Of a DNA stretch of 35,977 bases, positions 16,334 through 24,924 are shown piece by piece. How positions within the stretch are numbered: the stretch's first letter is position 1; every line of letters starts with the position of its first letter. A program made the position numbers and the translations under genes. The notes under the pieces were generated by a model. It had not been told where the DNA came from and did not search any database. It worked only from the letters and a program-made list of their open reading frames with translations. This stretch comes from Chloroflexota bacterium (lineage in GTDB: Bacteria; Chloroflexota; Chloroflexia; JAMDCE01), in NCBI GenBank assembly GCA_023489135.1, contig JAMDCE010000487.1, positions 1 to 35,977 on the forward strand. The letters are read 5' to 3'.

Positions 16334-17971
16334 TCAGTACTGGTAGAACCCTCTCCCGGTTTTCACTCCTAGGTGACCGGCCCTGACCAGTTGCCTGATG
16401 CGCACACAGGGCCGGTACCGCGGATCGCCGAAATCGCGCATCAGAGTCTCCATTATGTTAAGCACTACGTCGAGCCCGAGCCGGTCGGCCCATTCCAGCG
16501 GCCCCAGGGGGTGATTCATCCCCAGTTTCATGGCCGTGTCGATGTCTTCCGCCGATGCCAGCCCCTCGAAGAGCGCAAACGCGGCTTCGTTCATCATCGG
16601 AACGATGTTTCGATACACGTAGTAGCACGGGGTTTCGTCCATCACGACCCACGAGTACCCCATTTTATTAGATACCTCGACAGCCGTGGCAATCGCCCGG
16701 TCGCCACTGTCCAGGCCTCTAGCTATTTCGATGAACTTGCGAATCATGAAAGGGAACGGCTCGTGCATCCCCACCACCTGTTCCGGCCTCCCACAACCTG
16801 AGCCTAGCTCACCGGGAGAAAGGCATGGCGACGTAGTGACGAACACCGTTGAAGGAGCGCAAGCCCGCGCCGCCATCTTGAAGAGATCGACAACCGGCTC
16901 CGATTCTACCCCACCAAGCGACTCGACCACCATGTCGGCTCCCTCAAGACTTGAAGCGGCAGCGGCCGAATCGTCGCAGCGGATCGTGGAGAACTCAGAC
17001 TCGGTCAATATTGCCGCGAGCCGATACGCACCCTCTCCCCGGCCCACCACGAGAATCGTGTCTACCTGGTAGGGTTCCGCAGCCGGCAATGCCGCGGAAT
17101 GGCGAGGCGTCTGCACCCCATCGGCATAGGTGTAAAGTCCCTTACCGGCCCGCCGTCCGGTATGCCCGGAACGAACCAGCCTTCGCACGAGGGGAGCCGG
17201 CCTCCACTTGGGGTCGCCCCACTCCCTTTGAGCGGTGTCGGAGGAAGCCAGGTGCACCGCCAGGCCGGTCAAATCCATCAGTTCCAACGGCCCCATGCGC
17301 ATGCCCGCTCCCAGACGATTGGCGGCGTCGACGTCTTGAGCCGGAGCGCCTTCCATTAGCAGGAAGGAAGCCTCGTAGTACCACGGGCGCGAGACCCGAT
17401 TGACGATGAAATTGGGGGCATCCTGGACGACTACAGGGGTCTTGTCGAAGCTCCTGGCCAGACTCACGGCTGTTTCGACTGTATCGACCGACGTTTCTGC
17501 CCCTTGGACCACTTCGACCAGGCGCATGAGAGGAGCCGGATTGAAGAAATGCATGCCCACAAACTTCTGTGGCCTGTGGGAAGCAGCAGCCATTTCGCAG
17601 ACGCTCAAGGAAGAGGTGTTAGAAGCGAAGATAGTCCTGTCGGGCGCCACGCCATTCAGCTCCCAATGGAGCTTCTTCTTAACCTCCATGTTCTCGAACA
17701 CGGCCTCGATCACCAGATCGGCGTCGCGAACCGCGTCGGCCAGGTCGATCGTCGTGCTAATGCGTGCGACAGCGGCCTCAGCTACTTCAAGCGTATACTG
17801 CTTTTTCTCGGCACCGCGGCGCACGAACCGGGCGATGTCCTCCCTGGCCGAATCGAGCATGCTCGGCTCAATGTCGTACAGATGAACCTGATAGCCGGCC
17901 TGGGCACACACCTGAGCGATTCCTGCCCCCATAGCACCCGCGCCTACAACCGTGATGTTCTTGACAATCAT
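16334..17971 (-). CDS. Tandem 3-hydroxyacyl-CoA dehydrogenase fusion, second unit degenerate
   Basis: The 545-residue protein is two dehydrogenase units in one chain. Unit 1 (1-290) is complete: GAGAMG (G10, G12, G15), SNTSS at 117-121 and GMHFFNP with His141 and Asn144. Unit 2 (about 305-545) keeps the fold and the C-terminal NHPLGPLEWADRLGLD, but its dinucleotide loop reads GRGEGA at 310-315, SNTS reads TTSP, and HFFNP reads HEPFP (His403 kept, Asn lost). It is probably one active site plus a structural half, as in PaaH-type two-domain enzymes, though longer. It begins 38 bases after the TetR gene. A role in breakdown of acyl-CoA or aromatic acids is inference. Confidence 0.88.
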   Translation of the reverse strand: MIVKNITVVGAGAMGAGIAQVCAQAGYQVHLYDIEPSMLDSAREDIARFVRRGAEKKQYTLEVAEAAVARISTTIDLADAVRDADLVIEAVFENMEVKKKLHWELNGVAPDRTIFASNTSSLSVCEMAAASHRPQKFVGMHFFNPAPLMRLVEVVQGAETSVDTVETAVSLARSFDKTPVVVQDAPNFIVNRVSRPWYYEASFLLMEGAPAQDVDAANRLGAGMRMGPLELMDLTGLAVHLASSDTAQREWGDPKWRPAPLVRRLVRSGHTGRRAGKGLYTYADGVQTPRHSAALPAAEPYQVDTILVVGRGEGAYRLAAILTESEFSTIRCDDSAAAASSLEGADMVVESLGGVESEPVVDLFKMAARACAPSTVFVTTSPCLSPGELGSGCGRPEQVVGMHEPFPFMIRKFIEIARGLDSGDRAIATAVEVSNKMGYSWVVMDETPCYYVYRNIVPMMNEAAFALFEGLASAEDIDTAMKLGMNHPLGPLEWADRLGLDVVLNIMETLMRDFGDPRYRPCVRIRQLVRAGHLGVKTGRGFYQY

Positions 17972-18009
17972 TCTTCAATCCTCGGCGCCATCTACTTGTC
18001 GGCACCGAA

Positions 18010-18609
18010 CTATTCCTTCCCGCAGCACTGTTCCCCGGTGAGCAGACCGCAGCTGAAAACGTCGATGAGAATATCGGCGATCTGATCCAGCGAAAGCCGT
18101 CCCGCAGGCGAGTACCACTGAAAGAACCAGTTGCAGGAACCCAGTATGGCGTAGGTGCTGATCTTGGGGTCCAGGCCGCGAAACTGGCCCGCCCGGGCGC
18201 CTTCCTCGATGATGGATTGGAACAGGTCGTCGTAGTAGTCGCGCCTCTCCGATATCCGCTGCCGCTGCTCCGGCGGCAGCGACATCGTCTCACGAATCAG
18301 GACGCTGAGATCGTCCAAGAAGCCCTGTCCCAGCGAAAGGTGCGCCTTGATGGCCATCGCCAGCTTTCGGGAAGCCGGTTCGTTCCGGGCAACCACATCC
18401 TCCATTTGCTCGATCATATTATTGAGGGCGTGGTCGAGTATGCGATAGAGAAGGTCCTCTTTTCCCTCGATATAGTAGTAGAGACTGCCTCCCTGCATAC
18501 CCACAGCGTCCGCTATTTCGCGAATGGAGGTCGAGTGAAACCCCTTGCGTGAAAACAGGCTTGCGGCCACCTTGAAGATATGTTCCTCACGAACTCGCCC
18601 GCTCCTCAA
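18010..18609 (-). CDS. TetR/AcrR-family repressor, probably of the dehydrogenase genes
   Basis: The 199-residue regulator has an N-terminal helix-turn-helix at about 26-50 (TSIREIADAVGMQGGSLYYYI, then GKEDLL), typical of TetR proteins that control fatty acid or acyl-CoA genes. The C-terminal domain should bind an acyl-CoA ligand. The start is TTG 18609, with GGAGG seven bases upstream. A palindrome at 18628-18645 covers the predicted transcription start of its own promoter, so self-repression and control of the two downstream dehydrogenases are likely. Ligand unknown. Confidence 0.88.
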   Translation of the reverse strand: MRSGRVREEHIFKVAASLFSRKGFHSTSIREIADAVGMQGGSLYYYIEGKEDLLYRILDHALNNMIEQMEDVVARNEPASRKLAMAIKAHLSLGQGFLDDLSVLIRETMSLPPEQRQRISERRDYYDDLFQSIIEEGARAGQFRGLDPKISTYAILGSCNWFFQWYSPAGRLSLDQIADILIDVFSCGLLTGEQCCGKE

Positions 18610-18627
18610 CTACCACCCTCCACTGGA

Positions 18628-18645
18628 TTCAAACGCTCGTTAGAA
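18628..18645 (-). promoter_or_regulatory. Putative TetR operator, 18-bp palindrome
   Basis: TTC-A-AACG-CT-CGTT-A-GAA: seven of eight arm positions pair around a central CT. It lies 18 bases upstream of the TTG start and begins three bases downstream of the -10 box, so a bound repressor would block initiation. Confidence 0.55.
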
Positions 18646-18648
18646 AGA

Positions 18649-18677
18649 ATAATATCACCCCGCGGGGTTGAAGTCCA
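18649..18677 (-). promoter_or_regulatory. Sigma-70 promoter for the TetR-dehydrogenase operon
   Basis: On the minus strand: -35 TGGACT (18672-18677), a 17-base spacer, -10 TATTAT (18649-18654). Transcription would start near 18642, inside the palindrome at 18628-18645. It is separate from argGH, which ends just upstream at 18709. Confidence 0.55.
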
Positions 18678-18708
18678 GAGCAGAGAGGCGAGATCTGAAA
18701 TTGCACCC

Positions 18709-20151
18709 CTAAGGGCGGCGTTCCTCTAACACCTGCTCCACGTCCAAGGTCGCACTAATCTGGGCCTCGACCCATCGTGAGGTTTCCTCAATGCTATCGC
18801 GGGCCTCGCATACGGCCTCCGCGACGCGGAGGGGGGATGTTCCGCCCTGGCTGCTGCGGGAGCGCACCGAGCTTTCCACGGTTATGGCGGAGACATCGGA
18901 GTCGAAAAGTGGGGAGAAGCGGAGGTACTCCTCCAGCGTGACGGAGCCAAGGGTCTTCTTGTTTTGCAGGCAGTAGGATACGAGCCTGCCCACCACTTCG
19001 TGGGCCTGGCGGAAAGGCAATCCCCGCACCACCAGATAATCGGCGAGGTCTGTGGCGACGCTCAGGCTCTCATCGGCGGAGGCTCGCATTCTGCCAACAT
19101 TAAACATCGAGGAACCCAGGAGACCGGCGAGCATTTCCAGACACGCTCCGGTCGTGTCGAAGGTATCGAACAGGGCCTCCTTGTCTTCTTGCAGGTCCTT
19201 GTTATAGGCCAGGGGAAGACCCTTGAGAATGGTGAGCAAAGCAATTAGATGGCCGTACACCCTTCCCGTCTTGCCGCGAACCAGCTCGGCGACATCCGGG
19301 TTCTTCTTCTGCGGCATTATGCTGCTGCCGGTGGAAAAGGCGTCGTCCAGCTCCAGGAATCCGAACTCGCTGGTGGACCAAAGAACGATCTCCTCGGACA
19401 GACGCGACAGATGCATCATCGCCACCGCGGAGGCGGAAATGAACTCCACCACAAAATCACGGTCGGCCACGGCGTCGATACTATTTCGAGACACCCCCGA
19501 GAAACCCAGCTCACGCGCGACGGCCTCCCGATCGATCTCGAAGGGCGTACCGGCGAGGGCAGCGGCACCCAGCGGCATCTGGTCGCACCGCCGGTAGCAA
19601 TCCTGGAAACGTTCCGCGTCCCGCCGCAGCATCTCGACATAGGCAAGCAAGTGATGGGCCAGTACTATGGGTTGGGCCCTCTGAAGGTGGGTATAGCCCG
19701 GCATAATGGTATTCACGTGCTGCTCGGCCAATAAGATCAGAGTGCGCTGCAAGCCCAGGATTTTCTCGACCGTTTGCAGGGTGGCCTCTCGGGTGTACAT
19801 CCTGACATCGAGGGCCACCTGATCGTTTCGGCTGCGAGCGGTGTGGAGCTTTCCGGCAGCCGCGCCGATCTTCTCTCTCAGGCGAGATTCCACGTTCATG
19901 TGGATGTCTTCCAGCTCCACGCTGAAAGGGAATTCGCCCCTATCTATCTCCTCCATAATAGCAAGCAGCCCGGCGACGATGGCCTGGCAGTCCTGGCTGG
20001 AGATTATTCCCTGCTTGGCCAGCATGCGGCAGTGGGCGATGCTCCCCAGGATGTCCTGCCTGTAAAGGCGCTGGTCGAATTGGATCGAGGCGGTAAATCG
20101 CTCGACGGCCTTCTCAGTATCCTTGTTGAATCGTCCACCCCACAGCTTCAT
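18709..20151 (-). CDS. argH: Argininosuccinate lyase
   Basis: The 480-residue enzyme splits argininosuccinate into arginine and fumarate, the last step of arginine synthesis. It is cytoplasmic and tetrameric in the fumarase/aspartase superfamily. Visible motifs are HTARSRNDQ at 103-111, GYTHLQRAQP at 152-161 and the signature GSSIMPQKKNPD at 275-286 with the catalytic Ser in the mobile loop. The ATG at 20151 overlaps the argG stop by one base (TAATG), so the two are translationally coupled. Length is normal for the family. Confidence 0.97.
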   Translation of the reverse strand: MKLWGGRFNKDTEKAVERFTASIQFDQRLYRQDILGSIAHCRMLAKQGIISSQDCQAIVAGLLAIMEEIDRGEFPFSVELEDIHMNVESRLREKIGAAAGKLHTARSRNDQVALDVRMYTREATLQTVEKILGLQRTLILLAEQHVNTIMPGYTHLQRAQPIVLAHHLLAYVEMLRRDAERFQDCYRRCDQMPLGAAALAGTPFEIDREAVARELGFSGVSRNSIDAVADRDFVVEFISASAVAMMHLSRLSEEIVLWSTSEFGFLELDDAFSTGSSIMPQKKNPDVAELVRGKTGRVYGHLIALLTILKGLPLAYNKDLQEDKEALFDTFDTTGACLEMLAGLLGSSMFNVGRMRASADESLSVATDLADYLVVRGLPFRQAHEVVGRLVSYCLQNKKTLGSVTLEEYLRFSPLFDSDVSAITVESSVRSRSSQGGTSPLRVAEAVCEARDSIEETSRWVEAQISATLDVEQVLEERRP

Positions 20152-21407
20152 TACTTGGCCCGCTCCTGTCCCTCGGCCCTGCCCGGCATCAGCCCCAGAG
20201 CCTCAGCCGACTCGCGCAGCATTTGCACTCGCGCCTGCGTCCTCAGGGGCAGGCCGTAGATGGAGATAAACCCTTCGGCCGCGTCAGAATCGAAGGTATC
20301 GCCTCTGTCGTAGGTTGCCAGAGAGCGATTGTACAGAGAATAGGGAGACCGGCGCCCCACGGCCTGGCAGGTGCCTTTGTGCAGCCTCAGGCGCACGCTT
20401 CCTGTGACGTGCCGCTGTGAGCTGGCGACGTAGACCGCCAGGTCCTGGTGGAGAGAAGAGAACCACTGGCCGTTGTAAACCAGATCGGCGTATTGGGCGG
20501 CGACGATCTGCTTGAAACGGGCGGATTCTTTGCTCAGGGTTACCTCCTCGAGCGCCTGGTGCGCCTCGTGCAAGGTCAAAGCGGCGGGCGCCTCGTACAC
20601 CTCCCGAGACTTTATCCCCACCAGCCGGTTTTCGACCAGGTCGATCCGGCCCACTCCGTTACGTCCCGCAATGTCGTTCAGCCTTTCGACTAGCGCTACA
20701 CCCCCCAAACGCTCCCCGTTCAACGCGGTGGGGATACCTTGCTCGAAGTCGATTTCCAGATAAGTCGGTTCATCGGGCGCATCGCCGATGTTCCTCGTCC
20801 ACTCGAACGCATCCACCGGAGCCTCGGCCCACGGATCCTCCAGCGCTCCACATTCGATCGCTCTACCCCACAGGTTCTGATCGATGCTGTAGGGGTTGGC
20901 CGCCGTCACGGGAATGGGGATATTGCGCCGGACGGCGTACTCTATCTCCTCTTCGCGCGACATCTTCCACTCGCGTATGGGCGCGATGACTTTCAGGTCG
21001 GGGGCCAGGGCAGCCGTGGCCACGTCGAAGCGCACTTGATCGTTGCCTTTGCCGGTGCAACCGTGGGCTACCGCTCCCGCGCTCTCCTCGCGCGCCACAT
21101 CCACCAGCAGACTGGCAATCAATGGGCGAGCCAGCGCCGTGGCCAGAGGGTATTTGCCTTCGTAGAGGGCCCCTGCTTGAAGGGCGGGAAAAACGAAATG
21201 TTTCACGAAAATATCTTTGGCATCGATTACCACGGCCTTCACAGCGCCTATACTCATGGCCCTGTCCCTGATAGTCTCAAGGTCGCGGTCGTTCGCGCCC
21301 AGATCAATGGTCAAAGTAACAACTTCGAGATTGTAGTTGTCTCGAAGCCACCTTATAGCCACCGAGGTATCCAGACCTCCGGAATACGCAATGACGACCT
21401 TATCCAC
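20151..21407 (-). CDS. argG: Argininosuccinate synthase
   Basis: The 418-residue ATP-dependent ligase joins citrulline and aspartate. The PP-motif AYSGGLDTS lies right at the N-terminus (about 7-15), with AHGCTGKGNDQVRF and the later GRNGVGRIDLVENR also present. The start is GTG 21407, seven bases after GGAGG. The frame is open to 21476, but that start would fall inside the -35 box of the promoter at 21448-21476, so the longer form is rejected. The start follows a leader of about 34 bases. No arginine repressor box was recognised. Confidence 0.96.
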   Translation of the reverse strand: MDKVVIAYSGGLDTSVAIRWLRDNYNLEVVTLTIDLGANDRDLETIRDRAMSIGAVKAVVIDAKDIFVKHFVFPALQAGALYEGKYPLATALARPLIASLLVDVAREESAGAVAHGCTGKGNDQVRFDVATAALAPDLKVIAPIREWKMSREEEIEYAVRRNIPIPVTAANPYSIDQNLWGRAIECGALEDPWAEAPVDAFEWTRNIGDAPDEPTYLEIDFEQGIPTALNGERLGGVALVERLNDIAGRNGVGRIDLVENRLVGIKSREVYEAPAALTLHEAHQALEEVTLSKESARFKQIVAAQYADLVYNGQWFSSLHQDLAVYVASSQRHVTGSVRLRLHKGTCQAVGRRSPYSLYNRSLATYDRGDTFDSDAAEGFISIYGLPLRTQARVQMLRESAEALGLMPGRAEGQERAK

Positions 21408-21447
21408 CGGCACTCCCTCCCAAACTCCTTCGGAGTAACATGTCGAA

Positions 21448-21476
21448 ATACTAGTATATCGAGGGAGCTTTGTCAA
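21448..21476 (-). promoter_or_regulatory. Sigma-70 promoter of argGH
   Basis: On the minus strand: consensus -35 TTGACA (21471-21476), a 17-base spacer, -10 TAGTAT (21448-21453). The start of transcription would be near 21441. Confidence 0.65.
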
Positions 21477-21491
21477 TTTGAAGCGAGGCGG

Positions 21492-21546
21492 GCCGCAGGC
21501 TAAAGAACCTGCGGCTACAGGCTGCGCCTGGCGGCGCAGGCCTGTA
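21492..21546. repeat. Two adjacent GC-rich hairpin repeats
   Basis: GCCGCAGG (21492-21499) pairs with CCTGCGGC (21508-21515). TACAGGCTGCGCC (21516-21528) pairs with GGCGCAGGCCTGTA (21533-21546) with one bulge. Short palindromes of the CCGCAGGCTAAAG...CCTGCGG kind are commonly dispersed in bacterial genomes. They lie in the roughly 310-base region between the divergent argG and PucR genes, with no coding potential. Confidence 0.6.
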
Positions 21547-21613
21547 ACGCGTGCTGCACATTATCGAGAGTCGTACCTCCTCGAAAGCCCGATCCGTTCA
21601 TTACGAAAACCCG

Positions 21614-21641
21614 GCGGCCTTCGCGAATGCGCGAAGGCCGC
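21614..21641. repeat. GC-rich hairpin between argG and the PucR gene
   Basis: A perfect 11-bp stem, GCGGCCTTCGC (21614-21624) and GCGAAGGCCGC (21631-21641), with a 6-base loop. On the minus strand it is followed by CGGGTTTTCG, a weak U-tract, so it might terminate leftward transcripts before the argGH promoter. Confidence 0.5.
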
Positions 21642-21692
21642 ATTGTGCCGAGAGTACAACTGAGACTGCCTCCCACTTGTTACAACTGCACA

Positions 21693-21722
21693 TTGACACT
21701 TTCTTGCGGCGGCTGGTATGAT
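21693..21722 (+). promoter_or_regulatory. Candidate promoter overlapping the first ATG of the PucR gene
   Basis: Consensus -35 TTGACA (21693-21698), an 18-base spacer, -10 TATGAT (21717-21722). The -10 box includes the ATG at 21718. If real, the protein must begin further in, for example at GTG 21757, or the message is leaderless. Confidence 0.45.
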
Positions 21723-23448
21723 TCAAGTACCCCTATTCTTGGACGGTTTGCACAAAGTGGTAACAGTTAGAGAGATCTGGAAATCCGCGTTACCTCCCGG
21801 CACCGAGTTGCTGGCAGGAGACAACGGGCTTAGCCGCGAAGTGACCTGGGTAGCCAGCCTGAGACCCCGGCCGCCGGCGTTTGATGCCCTAAAAGGAGGG
21901 GAGATCGCTCTGGTTTCCCTTTCCGCCTTGAAGATGCTGGACGAGCGAGTCGATCTCGCGGAGCTTATCAATCGGCTACAGGGCATGGGCGTTGTCGCCA
22001 TCGCCGTTTCGAGCGGGTTTCCCGATCAGCCCGCCGTGGACGCCGCCGAAGCGCTCGACGTTCCGCTGTTCGGGCTTCCCCCGGACACCATTCTCGGTGA
22101 GATCGAACGCCAGATAGCTAGATTATTAGCGGAGCGGCGTACGGATATGTATGCCCGTAGCCAGGAGCTCAATCGCCAGTTGATGGAAATGGCCATCGAA
22201 GGGAAAGGGGTTGCCGCGCTCGTCCGAAAGCTATCACAAGTCTCCGGAAGAGTAGCGGTGCTTGAAGACGACGAGCTTATCCCCAGATTCTGCGAGGTTC
22301 CGGTCGATTTCCCAGCAAGTGCCGAGGAAGTGTTACCGCTTCTAGAAGCGGATCGTTCCTCTCTTGCATCCAGGGTGGAGGAACTGAAACTGAGCCCCTC
22401 GGACCCCCCCACGATGGTATTCTCGTTGCCCGCTTTCGGATATCGCCGCGTAGTGGCTCCGGTCGCAACCAGGGACAGAGTGATGGCATATCTTTCGCTG
22501 GTAGCGCCGGCGGACGAAGTAAACGAGCTGGATCACCTGGCGGCTTCACGGGGGGCCGCCGCTCTGGTCGTCGAGCTGGCGCGGGAGCGCGCGGTGCTCG
22601 ATGCCGAGGACAGGATGCAGGAGAGCTTCGTCGACGCGCTCCTCAACGGGAGCTATACCGGCGAAGAGGTAATGCTGAGTAGGGCCAAACGTTTGGGATA
22701 CGATATGTCGGGCTCGCACGCCGTCCTGGTGCTTCGCCTGCACCTGACGCGCCCCCAGTCCGAGACGGCATCCGCAGGGGACAACCCAATCAACCGACAG
22801 CGCAAGGAAATTGAATCCGCCGTAGAGCGGGAGATGCGCCGGCGCGCCGTGGAAGCGCCGATGAGGATCAAAGGGGAATCCGTCACACTGCTTTACCCCG
22901 TCGGCGCCGACATTGGGGAACAGAAATTGAGAGATCTGGGTCTGAACGTAAGGTCGTCCCTCTCCGACACCCTGGGCACTTCGATATCCGCCGGGATTGG
23001 GCGTTTGCACAAGGGCTTGGAAGGCGTTAGAGCCGCCTACCGCGAGGCGGAGCAAGCAGTCATCCTTGGGATTCGACTGTTCGGCCGTGGGAGCGCCACC
23101 TACTTCGGTGACCTAGGCCTTTACAGGCTGCTCCTGAGCATCCAGGCAACCCAGGAGCTGCGCACGTATTATCTGGAGACTTTGGGCAAGCTGCTGGAGT
23201 ACGATCGCAAGAACGGCTCCGAGCTGGTGAAGACGCTGGAGGCGTTCTTTGCTTCGTGTGGAAGTCCGACCGACGCAGCCGATAGGCTGCATTTGCACCG
23301 CAACACCTTGTTGTACCGGCTGCATCGCATTCGAGAGATATCAGGCCTCGATCTGAACGATCCGGAGGTTCGCCTCTCCCTGCACTTGGCTCTGCGCGTA
23401 GGACAGGCGCTTTCGGCCGCCAAGGCAACTTCGGGACAGAAGAGCTAA
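21718..23448 (+). CDS. PucR/CdaR-family transcriptional regulator
   Basis: The protein has up to 576 residues. An N-terminal PucR-type domain starts near residue 17 (VTVREIWKSALPPGTELLAG). A central CdaR GGDEF-like domain lies at about 300-440, and a C-terminal PucR-type helix-turn-helix at about 516-545 (SPTDAADRLHLHRNTLLYRL). Such proteins activate purine, sugar-acid or amino acid catabolism in response to a small ligand. The true start is uncertain: ATG 21718 has no ribosome site and overlaps a promoter; GTG 21757, just before the conserved domain, is plausible. It is divergent from argGH. The target genes are not obvious; the transporter and acyl-CoA genes are candidates only by proximity. 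Confidence 0.88.
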   Translation: MIQVPLFLDGLHKVVTVREIWKSALPPGTELLAGDNGLSREVTWVASLRPRPPAFDALKGGEIALVSLSALKMLDERVDLAELINRLQGMGVVAIAVSSGFPDQPAVDAAEALDVPLFGLPPDTILGEIERQIARLLAERRTDMYARSQELNRQLMEMAIEGKGVAALVRKLSQVSGRVAVLEDDELIPRFCEVPVDFPASAEEVLPLLEADRSSLASRVEELKLSPSDPPTMVFSLPAFGYRRVVAPVATRDRVMAYLSLVAPADEVNELDHLAASRGAAALVVELARERAVLDAEDRMQESFVDALLNGSYTGEEVMLSRAKRLGYDMSGSHAVLVLRLHLTRPQSETASAGDNPINRQRKEIESAVEREMRRRAVEAPMRIKGESVTLLYPVGADIGEQKLRDLGLNVRSSLSDTLGTSISAGIGRLHKGLEGVRAAYREAEQAVILGIRLFGRGSATYFGDLGLYRLLLSIQATQELRTYYLETLGKLLEYDRKNGSELVKTLEAFFASCGSPTDAADRLHLHRNTLLYRLHRIREISGLDLNDPEVRLSLHLALRVGQALSAAKATSGQKS

Positions 23449-23467
23449 CGCGGGAAGCGGACGACGA

Positions 23468-23504
23468 TGGGGCCTGACGCGTCCAACATCCTGTGGCGGC
23501 CCCA
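23468..23504. repeat. Inverted repeat between converging PucR and rpoN genes
   Basis: TGGGGCC (23468-23474) and GGCCCCA (23498-23504) could form a stem across a 23-base loop in the 57-base gap between the two stops. No U-tract follows on either strand; a terminator role is weakly supported. Confidence 0.3.
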
Positions 23505-23505
23505 G

Positions 23506-24918
23506 CTATCTCAGAGACGACGGTAATATTCCCAGTTGCTCCCGGTACTTCGCCACCGTTCTTCGCGCGACCTGAGAGAGTGGCTTGGCCAGTTCGGCCG
23601 CGATCTCCTGATCGGTAAGCGGTGTCTTCTCGCAATCAATCATTTCTTTGATGACGTCCCGGACACTTAGTGATGCCGTGAAGAAGTTGCTGAACGGGAT
23701 AACTTCACCCGACGGCAACATAACATACTTGGAAGCGGTGGCCCGGCTCACCGTCGACTCGTGCATGCCAAGCTCCTTGGCAACCATCGCCCTCGTGAGG
23801 GGGCGCAAGTGGCGAATCCCCTCGGTTAAGTAGCCCTTTTGGGCCTTGGCTATGCAGGTGGTGATTCGGTGGAGCGTCTGGCGACGCTGGTTGATGTTGG
23901 CGATGAAGAGCTTGGCCCGAGAGACGTAATGCTGTATGTGCCTTTTCTCATCTTCCGAGAAACGCGTGGGCTCGCGCTCAACGTTTGACAGAAGCTGATG
24001 GTACATCGGACTTATTCGCAGGAAGAACCGCTTCGACTCCACTACCTCGACCTCGTAGTCCTCCTGGTTCTCCGCCGTGGCTATTATGACATCCGGTAGA
24101 ATGTGCGAACCGCCGCTCTTGATTATCCCTGGGTGTTGGTTTTCTTCAGACTCCTGGGCCGGATAGGGATTGAGCCGATGCTTGATGAATTCGCCGGCAT
24201 CCAATATTTCGTCGTGCGACCCTGCCAGCTCAGTGGCTATCTTGCTATACTTGTGTTCGGCCAGTTCCCCCAGGTGGCTGGTAACTATCTCCCGCACGTA
24301 CTTCGGAATCTCAACTCCATCCTCGGCAAGGTACTGCATCTGGATCAACAGGCACTCTCTCAGGTCGCGCGCGCCGATTCCCGGCGGCTCCAACGATTGC
24401 AGGAGCCCCAGAACCATCTCGACGCGGGCCTGACTCACATCGAAAAGGCTCGCCACTTCGTCGACCGTGCACTTGAGGTACCCGTTGTCGTCCAGGCTCC
24501 CTACCAGGAATTCGGCAATCGGCACGTCAGCTTTGGGGAGCATCGACTGAAGCTCTCCCATCAGGCGCTCCGACAGCGTCAGCTGAGCGGCTACTTGGCT
24601 CAGGGGATCAAACTCCTCTTCGGTTGAGCCGGTGAAAGAGTAACTTGATACGTAATCCTCTGAGTATTCTGCATCATCCCCACGTTCTTCGACTTTCTGC
24701 TGGCTCAGGCATCGCGGGCAAATGCTCCCCTGCAGCGCGCTACCACATACGCCGCACGTAGCCTTTTCCGTTAGCTCTAAGGCCGGGTTATCGTTGAGTT
24801 CTTCATTAATAACCTGCTGCAGCTCGAGCGAGGAGAGCTCAAGAATGTAGCTGGCAGCGACCAGCCTGGGAGATACTTTCATGCCCAAATGGGGCGCCAT
24901 GCCCTGGAGCATATCCAT
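23506..24918 (-). CDS. rpoN: RNA polymerase sigma-54 factor with inserted zinc ribbon
   Basis: The 470-residue alternative sigma factor recognises -24/-12 promoters and needs an AAA+ activator. Region I is at about 1-50 (LELQQVINEELNDNPALEL). A zinc ribbon C55-x2-C58...C67-x2-C70 follows, replacing the usual acidic region II start. The core-binding domain is at about 105-260 and the helix-turn-helix near MHESTVSRATASKYV. The RpoN box ARRTVAKYRE is at 451-460. The start is ATG 24918, nine bases after AGGAGG. It follows the receiver-GGDEF gene by six bases. A consensus sigma-54 promoter at 26191-26205 points at this operon, and an activator is encoded at 34385-35755. Confidence 0.95.
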   Translation of the reverse strand: MDMLQGMAPHLGMKVSPRLVAASYILELSSLELQQVINEELNDNPALELTEKATCGVCGSALQGSICPRCLSQQKVEERGDDAEYSEDYVSSYSFTGSTEEEFDPLSQVAAQLTLSERLMGELQSMLPKADVPIAEFLVGSLDDNGYLKCTVDEVASLFDVSQARVEMVLGLLQSLEPPGIGARDLRECLLIQMQYLAEDGVEIPKYVREIVTSHLGELAEHKYSKIATELAGSHDEILDAGEFIKHRLNPYPAQESEENQHPGIIKSGGSHILPDVIIATAENQEDYEVEVVESKRFFLRISPMYHQLLSNVEREPTRFSEDEKRHIQHYVSRAKLFIANINQRRQTLHRITTCIAKAQKGYLTEGIRHLRPLTRAMVAKELGMHESTVSRATASKYVMLPSGEVIPFSNFFTASLSVRDVIKEMIDCEKTPLTDQEIAAELAKPLSQVARRTVAKYREQLGILPSSLR

Positions 24919-24924
24919 TGGCTG

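Noticed and set aside
20739..21503. A 254-codon plus-strand frame over argG
   Set aside because: Antisense shadow of argininosuccinate synthase; it runs across the argGH promoter.
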